A stretch of 64,000 nt of DNA, from the NCBI RefSeq assembly GCF_000183745.1, contig NC_014761.1, positions 186,001 through 250,000 on the forward strand. The letters run 5' to 3'. Positions 6,638 to 15,191 of this stretch are shown here, one piece after another; position 1 is the first letter of the stretch; every line of letters begins with the position of its first letter. The notes under the pieces were generated by a model, which searched no databases, had not been told where the DNA came from, and was given only the letters and a program-made list of their open reading frames with translations. This stretch comes from Oceanithermus profundus DSM 14977. Its GTDB lineage: Bacteria > Deinococcota > Deinococci > Deinococcales > Marinithermaceae. Both the position numbers and the translations under genes were made by a program.

Positions 6638-8971
6638 CTAGGGGGTCGGGGGCTGGGGCAGAATCAGGACCTCCTCGAGCCGCTCCCCGCCCGCCAACTG
6701 GGCCAGGTCGCCGCTGGGCAGGGCGTAGCCGTCGGCTGCTGCGTAGTTCACCGCGTACCCCAGGTCGTCCAGGCTGCCGACGGTCACCCGGCTCAGGGGC
6801 GCGACGGCGCCGTCGATCCACCCCGTCATCAGCTCGGTGTCGAAGGTGGCCTCGCGCCAGTGGCCGCACTTGGTTCCCGCACCCCCGGTGTTCTCCACGT
6901 GCACCTCACCCACCGCCCCGAGCGCATGCCAGGCGTCCATGGCCGCGGGGCCGTCGTAGGTCACGTCGCTGGCGTCCTGGCAGTTGGCGGCGTTGTGGTT
7001 CAGGAAGGCGAACGGCCCCGCCTCCCAGAGGGTGCCGATCCCGAGCACGTGGCCCATCTCGTGCAGGATCACGACCTCGAGGGTGCCGTTCTGCTTCATG
7101 CGGTCCAGATCGGCCGAGTCGAACTGCATGACCCCGAAGAAGGGCAGGTAGTAGTCCGGCTGGCCGGCGTCGCCGCGCACGTAGCAGGGCCCGGCGCTGC
7201 CCAGGATGCCGTAAGCTCCGTCGATGGGCACCACGTCGGCCACGATCAGGAGATCGTCGATCGTCCCCTGGTAGCCGGGGTTGCGGTCCAGGCAGGCCCC
7301 CGCGGGAACGTTCACCTGGACGTCGCTCAGGTCGCCGGTGAGGACCTGTTCCCAGCGCGCGGCGGCGTTTTCGAAGGCGGCGCGCACGTCGGGGTCGGCG
7401 GGTTCTTCGACGAAAAGGATCCGGATGTCGAAGGCCCCCGGGTTGGAGGGCGCGGCGACGCGCACGAGCGCCTCCGCCGAACTGCGGCCGCCGCGGCCGT
7501 CCTCGACCGTGAAGACGGCCCGGTAGGTGCCGGGCTGTTCGTAGGTGTGGGCGACGCTCCCGCTGCAGAGCGCCTGGCTCTGCCCGTCGCCGAAGTCGAG
7601 GGCGCAGGTCAGCGCGTCGCCGTCGGGGTCGGAGCTCGTGAGCCCGAAGGTAACGCTCAGCGGGGCGGTGCCCGAGGCCGGGTCGACGGTAAGCGTGGCC
7701 GAGGGCGGACGGTTGGGCGCCGCCGCCTCGATCGTCTGTTCGGCCCGGGCGGTACCTCCCTGCCCGTCGCGGACGGTCAGCACCGCGGTGTAACGGCCGG
7801 CGTCGGCGTAGGTGTGGCCGACGGCGGTGCCGCACGCGAGCGCGGCCGAGGCGCCGTCCCCGAACGCGAGGCTGCAGGTCAGCGCGTCGCCGTCGGGATC
7901 GGAGGCGGCGGTGGTGAAGCGCACGGTCAGGGGCGGGGCGCCCGTGGTCGGGTCGGCGGCGAGGGCGGCGGTGGGGGGCCGGTTCTGCGGCGACGCGCAG
8001 TTGCGCACCACCGTCACCTCGGTCCGGGCGCCGCCGCCCGCGAGGGTCAGGCGGGCGCTCTCGCTGCCGGCCGCTTCACAGGCGGCGACGCGGACGGCGA
8101 GCTGCGTTTCCGATGCGGGATCCAGCGTTCCGGACGACGGGTTCACCGTGATCCAGGCGCGGTCGGCGGTCGCCGTGAACGACCCCGCGGCGCCCCCGGC
8201 GTTGCGGAGGCGCAGGTTCTGAGGATCTGGGGCGGCGCCGCCAACGGTGGCGTCGAAGGTCAGCCGGGCGGGTTCCGCCACCCAGGTGGGCGCATCGGCG
8301 GCGCCCACCGTGATCGTCCGGGCCGCCTGGGTGTCGGTGACGCCGTCGCTTACGGTCAGTACCGCGGTGTACGCACCGGGTTCGAGGTAGCTGTGCGCCG
8401 TCTCGCCTCCGCAGACGCGCACCGGCGGGCCGCCGTCGCCGAAGTCGAGTTCGCAGTCAAGCGCGTCGCCGTCGGGGTCGGAGCTTTCGACGCGGAAGAC
8501 GACGCTCAGCGGGGGCGCCCCCTGCTGCGGCGAGGCCGTGAGCACCGCGGTCGGCGGGGCGTTGTCGCTGGTGCATTCGTGCACCACGCGTACCGTGGCG
8601 CGCGCCCCCGGCCCGGTAACCACGATCAGGCCGGCGCGCAGTTCCGCGCCGCTGCAGCCGCTCACGCCGACGCGCAGCGCAGCCGAAGCGCCGGGGGCGA
8701 GTCGGCCCGCTCCCGGTTCGACGAGGATCCAGTCGCTGCTCGGCTCGACGCGAAAGTCGGCGGCGGAGCGGCCCGCGTTGCGCAGGACGAAGGAGGCGGT
8801 GGGGGCGGTGACGCCCGCGGGACCGCGAAACAGCAGCGCGTCCGGTTCGACCTCCCAGATGACGGGGTCGGGTTGGAACGGGTTCGTGCAGGCGGCGAGC
8901 AGCCACAGCCCGGAAACGATGGCCAGGGCCCTGGCCGCACGGCGAAGGGTGGGGTTCCAGCGTCGGTTCAC
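6638..8971 (-). CDS. lipoprotein with BACON-like and PKD domains and an M8-like metalloprotease domain
   Basis: 777 residues. Signal peptide with lipobox LLAAC, then alternating beta-sandwich domains: two BACON-like repeats (WEVEPDALLF; WVAEPARLTFDA) and three PKD domains, each with NRPPTA/NAPPTA starts and SSDPDGDAL..DFGDG cores. The C-terminal ~280 residues are a zinc-protease domain: HEMGHVLGIGTLW (HExxHxxG), a downstream HW in GHWREATF and a Met-turn-like ELMTGW, the layout of leishmanolysin-type (M8) peptidases. It probably acts at the outer surface. GTG start with SD GAGGAG upstream. Convergent with the ribosomal operon. Confidence 0.8.
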   Translation of the reverse strand: MNRRWNPTLRRAARALAIVSGLWLLAACTNPFQPDPVIWEVEPDALLFRGPAGVTAPTASFVLRNAGRSAADFRVEPSSDWILVEPGAGRLAPGASAALRVGVSGCSGAELRAGLIVVTGPGARATVRVVHECTSDNAPPTAVLTASPQQGAPPLSVVFRVESSDPDGDALDCELDFGDGGPPVRVCGGETAHSYLEPGAYTAVLTVSDGVTDTQAARTITVGAADAPTWVAEPARLTFDATVGGAAPDPQNLRLRNAGGAAGSFTATADRAWITVNPSSGTLDPASETQLAVRVAACEAAGSESARLTLAGGGARTEVTVVRNCASPQNRPPTAALAADPTTGAPPLTVRFTTAASDPDGDALTCSLAFGDGASAALACGTAVGHTYADAGRYTAVLTVRDGQGGTARAEQTIEAAAPNRPPSATLTVDPASGTAPLSVTFGLTSSDPDGDALTCALDFGDGQSQALCSGSVAHTYEQPGTYRAVFTVEDGRGGRSSAEALVRVAAPSNPGAFDIRILFVEEPADPDVRAAFENAAARWEQVLTGDLSDVQVNVPAGACLDRNPGYQGTIDDLLIVADVVPIDGAYGILGSAGPCYVRGDAGQPDYYLPFFGVMQFDSADLDRMKQNGTLEVVILHEMGHVLGIGTLWEAGPFAFLNHNAANCQDASDVTYDGPAAMDAWHALGAVGEVHVENTGGAGTKCGHWREATFDTELMTGWIDGAVAPLSRVTVGSLDDLGYAVNYAAADGYALPSGDLAQLAGGERLEEVLILPQPPTP

Positions 8972-9148
8972 GTGCGCTCCTCGTCCCGGGTGCAGGTTGG
9001 GGGCAGGGTTCCGGGGGCGGCGGGCCGGCGCTGCCGGGGCGCGCCGCCTGCGGCTATCCTACTGCAGCCGCGTTCGTTTTCACCACCCGCGGCCCGGTCG
9101 CTGGTAGCATAAGGTCCCTTTAGGGGGACGTATCGGGAGCTCGATATC

Positions 9149-10507
9149 ATGGCCGAACCGGCGAGAAGCCTGCCCACGGGGCGTATCCCCCCTCACAACC
9201 TGGAAGCCGAGGCCAGCGTGCTGGGCTCGGCCCTCGTGGACAACGAGGCCATCGACCGCATCGAAGGCTTGATCACGCCCGACGTCTTCTACAAGGAGGC
9301 TCACCGCAAGATCTGGCGGGCCATGGAGGCGTTGCGCACCCGTAGCGAGCCGGTGGACCTGGTCACCCTCTCGGAAGAACTCAAGAAGGCGGGCGAGCTC
9401 GACGAGGTGGGCGGCCTCACCTACCTGGTGGGGCTCAGCGAGGCCACCCCCACCGCCGCCTACGCCGAGCACTACGCCCGCATTGTCGCCGAGAAGGCGG
9501 TGCTGCGGCGCCTCATCGCCGCCGCCGGCGAGGTGATGCGGCTGGCCTACGACGAGGCCGGCAGCGTGGAGGAGATCGTCGACCAGGCGGGCAAGCTCAT
9601 CCTCGACGTGGCCACCCACGGCCCCCGGCACGACTTTCAGGAGATGCGCGAACTCGTCACCGAGGCCCACGAGCGCATCGCCCGGCTGCGCGAGCACGGG
9701 GCCGCCGGCGACATGCTAGCCACCGGGTTCGCCGACCTGGACCGCATGATCGGCGGGCTGGGCCCCGGCAGCCTCAACATCATCGCCGCCCGCCCCTCGA
9801 TGGGCAAGACGGCCTTCGCGCTCACCATCGCCCAGAACGTGGCCCTGCGCGACGGCACCCCGGTGGCGCTCTTCTCCCTGGAGATGCCCGCGATCGACCT
9901 GGTGCTGCGCATGCTCTCGAGCGAGGCGCGGGTGGACATGAACCGCATCCGTCAGGCGCAGCTCTCCGACCGCGACTACGAGCGGCTCGTCACCGCCGCG
10001 GGCCGAATCTACGAGGCGCCGGTCTTCATCGACGACACCCCGGGCCTCACCCTGATGGAGCTGCGGGCGCGGGCGCGCCGGCTCGCGGTGCACCACAAGG
10101 TGGGCCTGATCGTCATCGACTACATGCAGCTGATGAGCGGCGGCCAGTCCACCCGCAGCGGCGAGAACCGCCAGCAGGAGATCGCCGCGATCAGCCGCGG
10201 CCTCAAGGGCCTGGCGCGCGAGCTGGAGGTGCCGGTGGTGGCCCTCAGCCAGCTCAGCCGCGCGGTGGAGAGCCGCCCCAACAAGCGCCCCATGCTCAGC
10301 GACCTGCGCGAGTCGGGCTCGATCGAGCAGGACGCCGACCTGGTTCTCTTCATCTACCGCGACGACTACTACAACGAGCACTCCGAGAAGGCGGGCATCG
10401 CCGAGATCATCATCGGCAAGCAGCGCAACGGTCCGGTGGGCACGGTCGAGCTGCAGTTTCACGCCGCCCACGTGCGCTTCAACGACCTAGCGCACGGGGA
10501 CTTCTAG
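9149..10507 (+). CDS. dnaB: replicative DNA helicase DnaB
   Basis: 452 residues. N-terminal primase-interaction domain (PPHNLEAEASVLGSALVDN), Walker A ARPSMGKTAFA (~residue 212), H1a/Walker B VIDYMQLMSGG, and motif SDLRESGSIEQDADLVLFI. No intein. Upstream TGGTAGCAT (9102-9110) fits an extended -10 (TGnTAnnnT), giving a leader of about 30 nt with a weak SD. The stop overlaps the convergent MBL gene by 4 bp at a CTAG. Confidence 0.96.
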   Translation: MAEPARSLPTGRIPPHNLEAEASVLGSALVDNEAIDRIEGLITPDVFYKEAHRKIWRAMEALRTRSEPVDLVTLSEELKKAGELDEVGGLTYLVGLSEATPTAAYAEHYARIVAEKAVLRRLIAAAGEVMRLAYDEAGSVEEIVDQAGKLILDVATHGPRHDFQEMRELVTEAHERIARLREHGAAGDMLATGFADLDRMIGGLGPGSLNIIAARPSMGKTAFALTIAQNVALRDGTPVALFSLEMPAIDLVLRMLSSEARVDMNRIRQAQLSDRDYERLVTAAGRIYEAPVFIDDTPGLTLMELRARARRLAVHHKVGLIVIDYMQLMSGGQSTRSGENRQQEIAAISRGLKGLARELEVPVVALSQLSRAVESRPNKRPMLSDLRESGSIEQDADLVLFIYRDDYYNEHSEKAGIAEIIIGKQRNGPVGTVELQFHAAHVRFNDLAHGDF

Positions 10508-11442
10508 CTTCGGGGCTTGAACCGCTGCCACAGCCGGCGCAGCTCGGCGCGCATGCGCTTGGGGTCGTCCGCGTAGGCCGCCTCGATGCGGGCCTGTTCG
10601 GCGCGGAAGGCTTCGAGCCGCGCCGCCTCGTCGCGGGCCGGTTCCGGGGCGACCTCCATCCCGTCGTGAGCAAAACGCACCCACTCCCCCGCCCGGGCCG
10701 CCACCGCGTCCAGTTCCTCGGGGGTCATGCGCACGCTCTCGTAGACGTGGGTGAAGACCAGGCGGCGGGCGCGCCCGCGCCAGACCTCGAGGGCCTCGTC
10801 GAAGGTGTAGAAGGTCCGCCAGGCCTCGTGCTCGGGGGGGAGCTCGAAGGGGAGGGCGTCCAGGGGCGGGATGGGCATCTGCACCACGGCCCAGTCCAGC
10901 GGCCCCTCGGGCAGCGGCAGGCTGCGCAGGTGGTCGGGGGCGTAGAGGCCGCGCACGCGGTCGGTTTCGAAGAGGTAGGCGAAGACGGGTTCCTCGAACG
11001 CGTGCGCGAGCGGCGTGACGCGGATCCCGCCGAGCTCGAAGGGGCGGCCCGGAGGCACCAGGTGAAGTTCCAGGTAGCCGGCGTCTACGAGGTGATCGAG
11101 CGGGTAACGCTCGGCCAGCACCGGGTAGAGGGGGCGCGGCAGCCAGCCCTCGACCGGCCTTCCCGAGGCCTGCGCCAGGAACTGCACCACCCGCAGGCCC
11201 GCGGCGTGGTCGGGGTGGGCGTGGGTCCAGGCGACGCGGCGCGGGGCGAGGTCGTGGCCGGTGAGCTGCTGGTTGGCCTCCTCGGGCGTGTCGATCAGCA
11301 GGTCCGCCTCGGGCAGGTAGAGGCTGGGGCCGGTGCGCACCGCGCGGCCGCCTTCGCGCCGGGCGAGGGCGCACAACCGGCAACCGCATCCCGCCTTGGG
11401 GGTGGGTTGCGAGCCGGCGCTGCCCAGGACGAGGGGGCGCAT
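10504..11442 (-). CDS. metallo-beta-lactamase-fold hydrolase
   Basis: 312 residues. THAHPDHAAGL is the HxHxDH zinc motif; further metal ligands are LAHAFEE and FTHVYES. The N-terminus LGSAGSQPTPKAGCGCRLCALA has a Cys cluster like PhnP-type phosphodiesterases (GTAxxxGxP...C.C..C), so a PhnP/RNase Z-related phosphodiesterase is the best guess. A charged helical tail of ~60 residues follows the enzyme core. TAAGCT (complement of 11449-11454) lies 6 nt before the ATG, predicting a leaderless mRNA. Confidence 0.75.
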   Translation of the reverse strand: MRPLVLGSAGSQPTPKAGCGCRLCALARREGGRAVRTGPSLYLPEADLLIDTPEEANQQLTGHDLAPRRVAWTHAHPDHAAGLRVVQFLAQASGRPVEGWLPRPLYPVLAERYPLDHLVDAGYLELHLVPPGRPFELGGIRVTPLAHAFEEPVFAYLFETDRVRGLYAPDHLRSLPLPEGPLDWAVVQMPIPPLDALPFELPPEHEAWRTFYTFDEALEVWRGRARRLVFTHVYESVRMTPEELDAVAARAGEWVRFAHDGMEVAPEPARDEAARLEAFRAEQARIEAAYADDPKRMRAELRRLWQRFKPRS

Positions 11443-11451
11443 GGGTTCAGC

Positions 11452-12003
11452 TTACTTGGCGGGTTCCACCTTGTCGCGCTGCAGGAGCTTGTGCAGGTAG
11501 TAGCGGACCTGGTCGAGCGGGAGCCGCAGATCGTGGGCGATCTCGCGCGCGGTGGCGCCTTCGTCGCGCAGCAGAAGCGGGCCGGCGGCGCGCAGGAAGA
11601 GGCTGCCGTCGGGGTTGGCGAGCGCCGTCAGCCGGAACCGCCGGTCGGGGTCGGGCAGCCGGTCGAGGTAGCGCAGGCGTTCGTCGTACTGGGTGAAGAC
11701 GGTGAGCAGCAGCTTGTCGAGCGGCCAGTTGAGCGGCGGGTCGCAAGGGGTGCGGAAGGGCTTGGCCGTGAACTCGAAGGCCGCCTGGGTGCCCGCGGCC
11801 AGCTCGGCCATCAGCGCCTTGGCCTGCAGGGGGTCGAGGAAGGCCCCGTTCATGCGCACGCAGCGTAGCTTCTTGCGCTTGATGAAGAGCTGAGCGGAGC
11901 GGCGGCGCGGCAGGTTCCAGAGCTCGAGCACGCCCTCCATGTTCGCGATCAGCGCGACGAGCTGCGCGAAGTCCAGCTCTTTGAGATTGCCGCTAAGCTC
12001 CAT
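11452..12003 (-). CDS. DUF4388 (PATAN-like) domain protein
   Basis: 183 residues. Starts MELSGNLKELDFAQLVALIANMEGVLELWN, the typical DUF4388 opening found in signalling and motility proteins. A C-terminal ~60-residue winged-helix-like segment (DEGATAREIAHDLRLPLDQVRYYLHKLLQRDKV) could bind DNA. The chosen ATG 12003 is 8-9 nt after GGGGTGA; the in-frame GTG at 12015 would leave no SD. Ends 9 bp before the MBL gene start. Confidence 0.65.
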   Translation of the reverse strand: MELSGNLKELDFAQLVALIANMEGVLELWNLPRRRSAQLFIKRKKLRCVRMNGAFLDPLQAKALMAELAAGTQAAFEFTAKPFRTPCDPPLNWPLDKLLLTVFTQYDERLRYLDRLPDPDRRFRLTALANPDGSLFLRAAGPLLLRDEGATAREIAHDLRLPLDQVRYYLHKLLQRDKVEPAK

Positions 12004-12067
12004 GTAGTGCTTCACCCCGCTCGACGATTCCTCTCGATTATAGCGGGTTGCTGCGGCGCTGTCTGGT

Positions 12068-13561
12068 TCAGTTCAGTTCTTCGCGGTAGACGAGGGCCTC
12101 GGCCACGTGCGCTTCCGTCACGGCCTCCGAGCCCGCCAGGTCGGCGACGGTGCGCGCCACCCGCTGCACCTTGTCGTAGCTGCGGCCGGTGAGCTGGAGC
12201 TTGCGGGCGGCCGCGGCCAGCAGCCCCCGTGCGCCCTCGTCGAGCCGGAGGGCCGCCGCCAGCTCCCGCCCCACCAGCTCGCCGTTGGGCCTTCCCTGGC
12301 GCGCCTTCATCCGATCGCGCGCCGCCAGCACCCGTTCGCGTACGGCCGCGGTGGGTTCGCCCTCGGGGGCGCGGGAAAGCTCGGCCGCGGTCAGGCGGGG
12401 CACGCCGACGACGAGGTCGAAGCGGTCGAGCAGCGGACCGGAGATGCGGCCGGTGTAGCGCCGGCGGGCGGTGAGCGAGCAGGTGCAGGCCCGCTCGGGG
12501 TCGCCGTACCAGCCGCAGGGGCAGGGGTTCATGGCCGCGACCAGCAGGAAGCGCGCGGGGAAGGTCAGGCTCGCCTTGGCGCGGCTCACCGTCACCACCC
12601 CGTCCTCGAGCGGCTGCCGGAGCACTTCGAGGGTGCGCCGGGGAAACTCGGGCAGCTCGTCGAGGAAGAGCACCCCGCGGTGGGCCAGGCTGATCTCGCC
12701 CGGCTTGGGCACCGCCCCGCCGCCGATCAGGCCGGCGTCGGAGGTGGTGTGGTGGGGGCTGCGGAACGGCGGCCGCTGCACCAGGCCCCGCATCAGGCGG
12801 CCGGCGGCGGCGTGGATGCGCGTCACCTCCAGCGCCTCTTCGCGCCCCAGCGCCGGCAGCAGGTAGGGCAGCCGCCGGGCCAGCATCGTCTTGCCCGAGC
12901 CGGGGGTGCCCACCATCAGCAGGTGGTGGAAGCCGGCGGCGGCGATCTCCACCGCGCGCTTGGCCTTGGCCTGCCCCTTGACGTCGGCGAGGTCGAGCAG
13001 CTCGTCCAGCGCCTCCGCCGGGTCGGGCGGCCGCGACGGCTCGAGCTCCCGGTCGCCCAGCAGAAAGGCCACCGCCTCGCTCAGCGTGCGCGGGGCGTAG
13101 ACCTCGAGCCCCTCGATCACGCTCGCCTCCTCGGCCGAGCCCGGCGGCAGCAGCAGCCGCGTCTGCTCGTTCTCCAGCGCCCCCAGCGCCAGGTTGATGG
13201 CCCCGCTGATGGGCCTGAGCTCGCCGTCGAGCGCCAGCTCGCCGGCCACCGCCCAGCCCTCCAGTCTCTCCGCCGGGACCACCCCCTGGGCCGCCAGCAG
13301 TGCCAGGGCGATCGGCAGGTCGTACAGCGGCCCCTCCTTGCGCAGCTCGGCCGGGGCCAGGTTGACCACGATCCGCATCTGCGGGTAGGGAAAACCGCTG
13401 TTCTTGAGCGCGGCGCGCACCCGGTCGCGCGATTCGTTCACCGCCGCGTCGGGCAGCCCCACCACCGTGAAGCCGGGAAAGCCGGGCGAGACATCGGCCT
13501 CGACCACGACGGGCAGGGCGTCGAGGCCGTGCAGGGTGAAGGAGCGGGCGCGGGCCAGCAT
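12068..13561 (-). CDS. comM: YifB/ComM-family Mg-chelatase-like ATPase
   Basis: 497 residues. N-terminal Lon-like fold ([32 protein letters not shown]), Walker [21 protein letters not shown], Walker [12 protein letters not shown], the family's zinc-like loop [19 protein letters not shown] and sensor [12 protein letters not shown]. ComM is a hexameric branch-migration helicase that promotes integration of incoming DNA during natural transformation, consistent with the competence of Thermaceae. TAAAAT lies 11 nt before the ATG, so the leader would be only a few bases. Confidence 0.92.
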   Translation of the reverse strand: MLARARSFTLHGLDALPVVVEADVSPGFPGFTVVGLPDAAVNESRDRVRAALKNSGFPYPQMRIVVNLAPAELRKEGPLYDLPIALALLAAQGVVPAERLEGWAVAGELALDGELRPISGAINLALGALENEQTRLLLPPGSAEEASVIEGLEVYAPRTLSEAVAFLLGDRELEPSRPPDPAEALDELLDLADVKGQAKAKRAVEIAAAGFHHLLMVGTPGSGKTMLARRLPYLLPALGREEALEVTRIHAAAGRLMRGLVQRPPFRSPHHTTSDAGLIGGGAVPKPGEISLAHRGVLFLDELPEFPRRTLEVLRQPLEDGVVTVSRAKASLTFPARFLLVAAMNPCPCGWYGDPERACTCSLTARRRYTGRISGPLLDRFDLVVGVPRLTAAELSRAPEGEPTAAVRERVLAARDRMKARQGRPNGELVGRELAAALRLDEGARGLLAAAARKLQLTGRSYDKVQRVARTVADLAGSEAVTEAHVAEALVYREELN

Positions 13562-13575
13562 GGGTTGGAGTTATT

Positions 13576-14340
13576 TTACATGCGACCGCTTCCGGGGTTC
13601 GGGGAGCGGGAACGGTTCTTGGGCGGAGGGACGTGGTTGAGCCTGGGCGGATCCAGGCGGGTGTAGAGCCAGACGGCCAGACCCGCCACCCCGCTGAAGA
13701 TCAGCGGCTCCCAGGAAGCGGCCGCGGGGCCGAGCGCGGGCAGGACGAAGAGCTCAGCGAAGGCTACGGCCAGGCCGGCCGTGACGCTCATGGCGGCTAT
13801 GCTGGGCTCGTGCACGACGACCCCCGGCGGCAGCCGCACCCCGTGGCGGCGGCGCTGGGCGAGCAGCTTCAGCACCCCCGGGTGGCGGCGCCAGTCGGGC
13901 AGCTCAAGTTCGGGCCGCAGCTCGCGCAGGCAGTCCCAGACGTCGTACCAGCCCTCGAGCCCTAGGTCCAGCGGCCAGGTTTCGCGCGCCAGCTCCAGGA
14001 GCAGCGCCGGCCGCCAGGGTTGCCAGGAGGCGGCCCGGTACCAATCGAGCCGCACCGCCCGCAGCGCGGCCAGCCGGCGCGCGTCGCTCCCGCGGGAGAT
14101 CCAGAGCGGCGAGACCTCGTAGACGAGCGGCTTTCTGACGCGCAGCGTTTCGTAGACGAGCAGCGCGCCGCCCAGGACGATTGCCGCGGGAACGAGAAAC
14201 GGGGTCATCCCCAGGGCCAGGAAGCGCAGCCCCAGCCCAACGAGGGCGAGCCCCAGCACCGCCCGCCCCAGGCGCACCGGCGGCCGGGGGACGGGGCGTT
14301 CCGCACGGGCGCAGCTGCGTCCGGGGGTGTGCGGATTCAC
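13576..14340 (-). CDS. membrane protein, paralogue of its upstream neighbour
   Basis: 254 residues. Two N-terminal membrane segments (VLGLALVGLGLRFLAL; PFLVPAAIVLGGALLVY), a ~110-residue soluble part and two C-terminal segments (MSVTAGLAVAFAELFVLPAL; LIFSGVAGLAVWLYT). The soluble part (RLDWYRAASWQPWRPALLLEL..GWYDVWDCLRELRPELEL) aligns with the upstream gene. The soluble domain flanked by helices is reminiscent of bacterial PH-like membrane proteins, but I do not recognise the family. GTG start overlaps the stop of the upstream gene (GTGA), so the two are coupled. Confidence 0.7.
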   Translation of the reverse strand: MNPHTPGRSCARAERPVPRPPVRLGRAVLGLALVGLGLRFLALGMTPFLVPAAIVLGGALLVYETLRVRKPLVYEVSPLWISRGSDARRLAALRAVRLDWYRAASWQPWRPALLLELARETWPLDLGLEGWYDVWDCLRELRPELELPDWRRHPGVLKLLAQRRRHGVRLPPGVVVHEPSIAAMSVTAGLAVAFAELFVLPALGPAAASWEPLIFSGVAGLAVWLYTRLDPPRLNHVPPPKNRSRSPNPGSGRM

Positions 14341-15080
14341 GGCGCGCGCTCCCGACGCGGGCGCACCGCCACGCGGATCTTCTTGAACTTGCGGTTGGCG
14401 AGCTGCGCCGCGAGGCCGCCGGCCCCGTAGACCGCAGGATCGGGGATCGCCGTCCCCCAGCGCGCGCTCGTGAAATCGTTGAGCACTAGGCCCGCAAGAA
14501 AAGCCACGCCCCCGCTCAGCCAGAGCACCCACTTGGGCGGGTCTTCGACGTCGGTGCTGACCTGCAGGGGGACGTGGTAGGGCACCTCGTGCGTCTGCGC
14601 CAGCGCCTCGTGCACCGCCTCCGTGCACCACCAGGGAAGCATCTTGGGGCGCTTTTCCCGCAGGGCCTCCCAGAGCACGTCCCAGTTGTCGTGCGTCAGC
14701 GGCACGATCCAGCGGTCGCCGCCCCAGTCGAGCACGATCCGCAGTTCGGCGAGCAGGTCGGGGCGCAGCAGGTACGGGTCGTACCAGGACAGGGCCACCC
14801 CGCGCACCGCACCCAGGTCGCGGCAGTCCCTGCCGCGGCAGAGCCGCGCCCCTCGCAGCTCCAGCGCGGGCTTCCAGCGGGCGCGCGCCAGACCCACGAG
14901 CGCGTCGAGGCCGCCCGCCGCCATCAGCCACCCCAGCCCCAGCTGCAGGGGGTTCTGGCCCGCCGCGCGCAACGCCGCAACCCCGATACCCACCAGCAGC
15001 AGGGCCTCCAGGGCCTGGATGCGCGACCTGGAGGAAGCCTCCCGGCCTGGGCGCAACCATACGGAGGCGCGGTTATTCAT
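14337..15080 (-). CDS. membrane protein, paralogue of its downstream neighbour
   Basis: 247 residues. Same layout as the following gene: N-terminal hydrophobic helices (LEALLLVGIGVAALRA; LGLGWLMAAGGLDALVGL), soluble middle (ALSWYDPYLLRPDLLAEL..DNWDVLWEALREKRPKML) and C-terminal helices (WVLWLSGGVAFLAGLVL; VYGAGGLAAQL) with a basic tail. The shared WY..L..DL.ELR....W.VPL...W.DVLWE.LRE pattern marks an old tandem duplication. ATG 15080; upstream DNA (15081-15191) is A+T-richer but I see no clean promoter for this strand. Confidence 0.68.
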   Translation of the reverse strand: MNNRASVWLRPGREASSRSRIQALEALLLVGIGVAALRAAGQNPLQLGLGWLMAAGGLDALVGLARARWKPALELRGARLCRGRDCRDLGAVRGVALSWYDPYLLRPDLLAELRIVLDWGGDRWIVPLTHDNWDVLWEALREKRPKMLPWWCTEAVHEALAQTHEVPYHVPLQVSTDVEDPPKWVLWLSGGVAFLAGLVLNDFTSARWGTAIPDPAVYGAGGLAAQLANRKFKKIRVAVRPRRERAP

Positions 15081-15191
15081 CGGCGGCCCCGCACCGCAAC
15101 GGCCCTCCAGGCAACCCGTGCAACATAGGAACCAATATAAACGATGGCGGACCGCCGGATGGTTCGTCGGCGCCGTCGCTAAAATGCAGGT

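Noticed and set aside
12107-13666. 519-codon plus-strand frame
   Set aside because: Exact shadow of comM on the other strand; all ComM motifs are on the minus strand.
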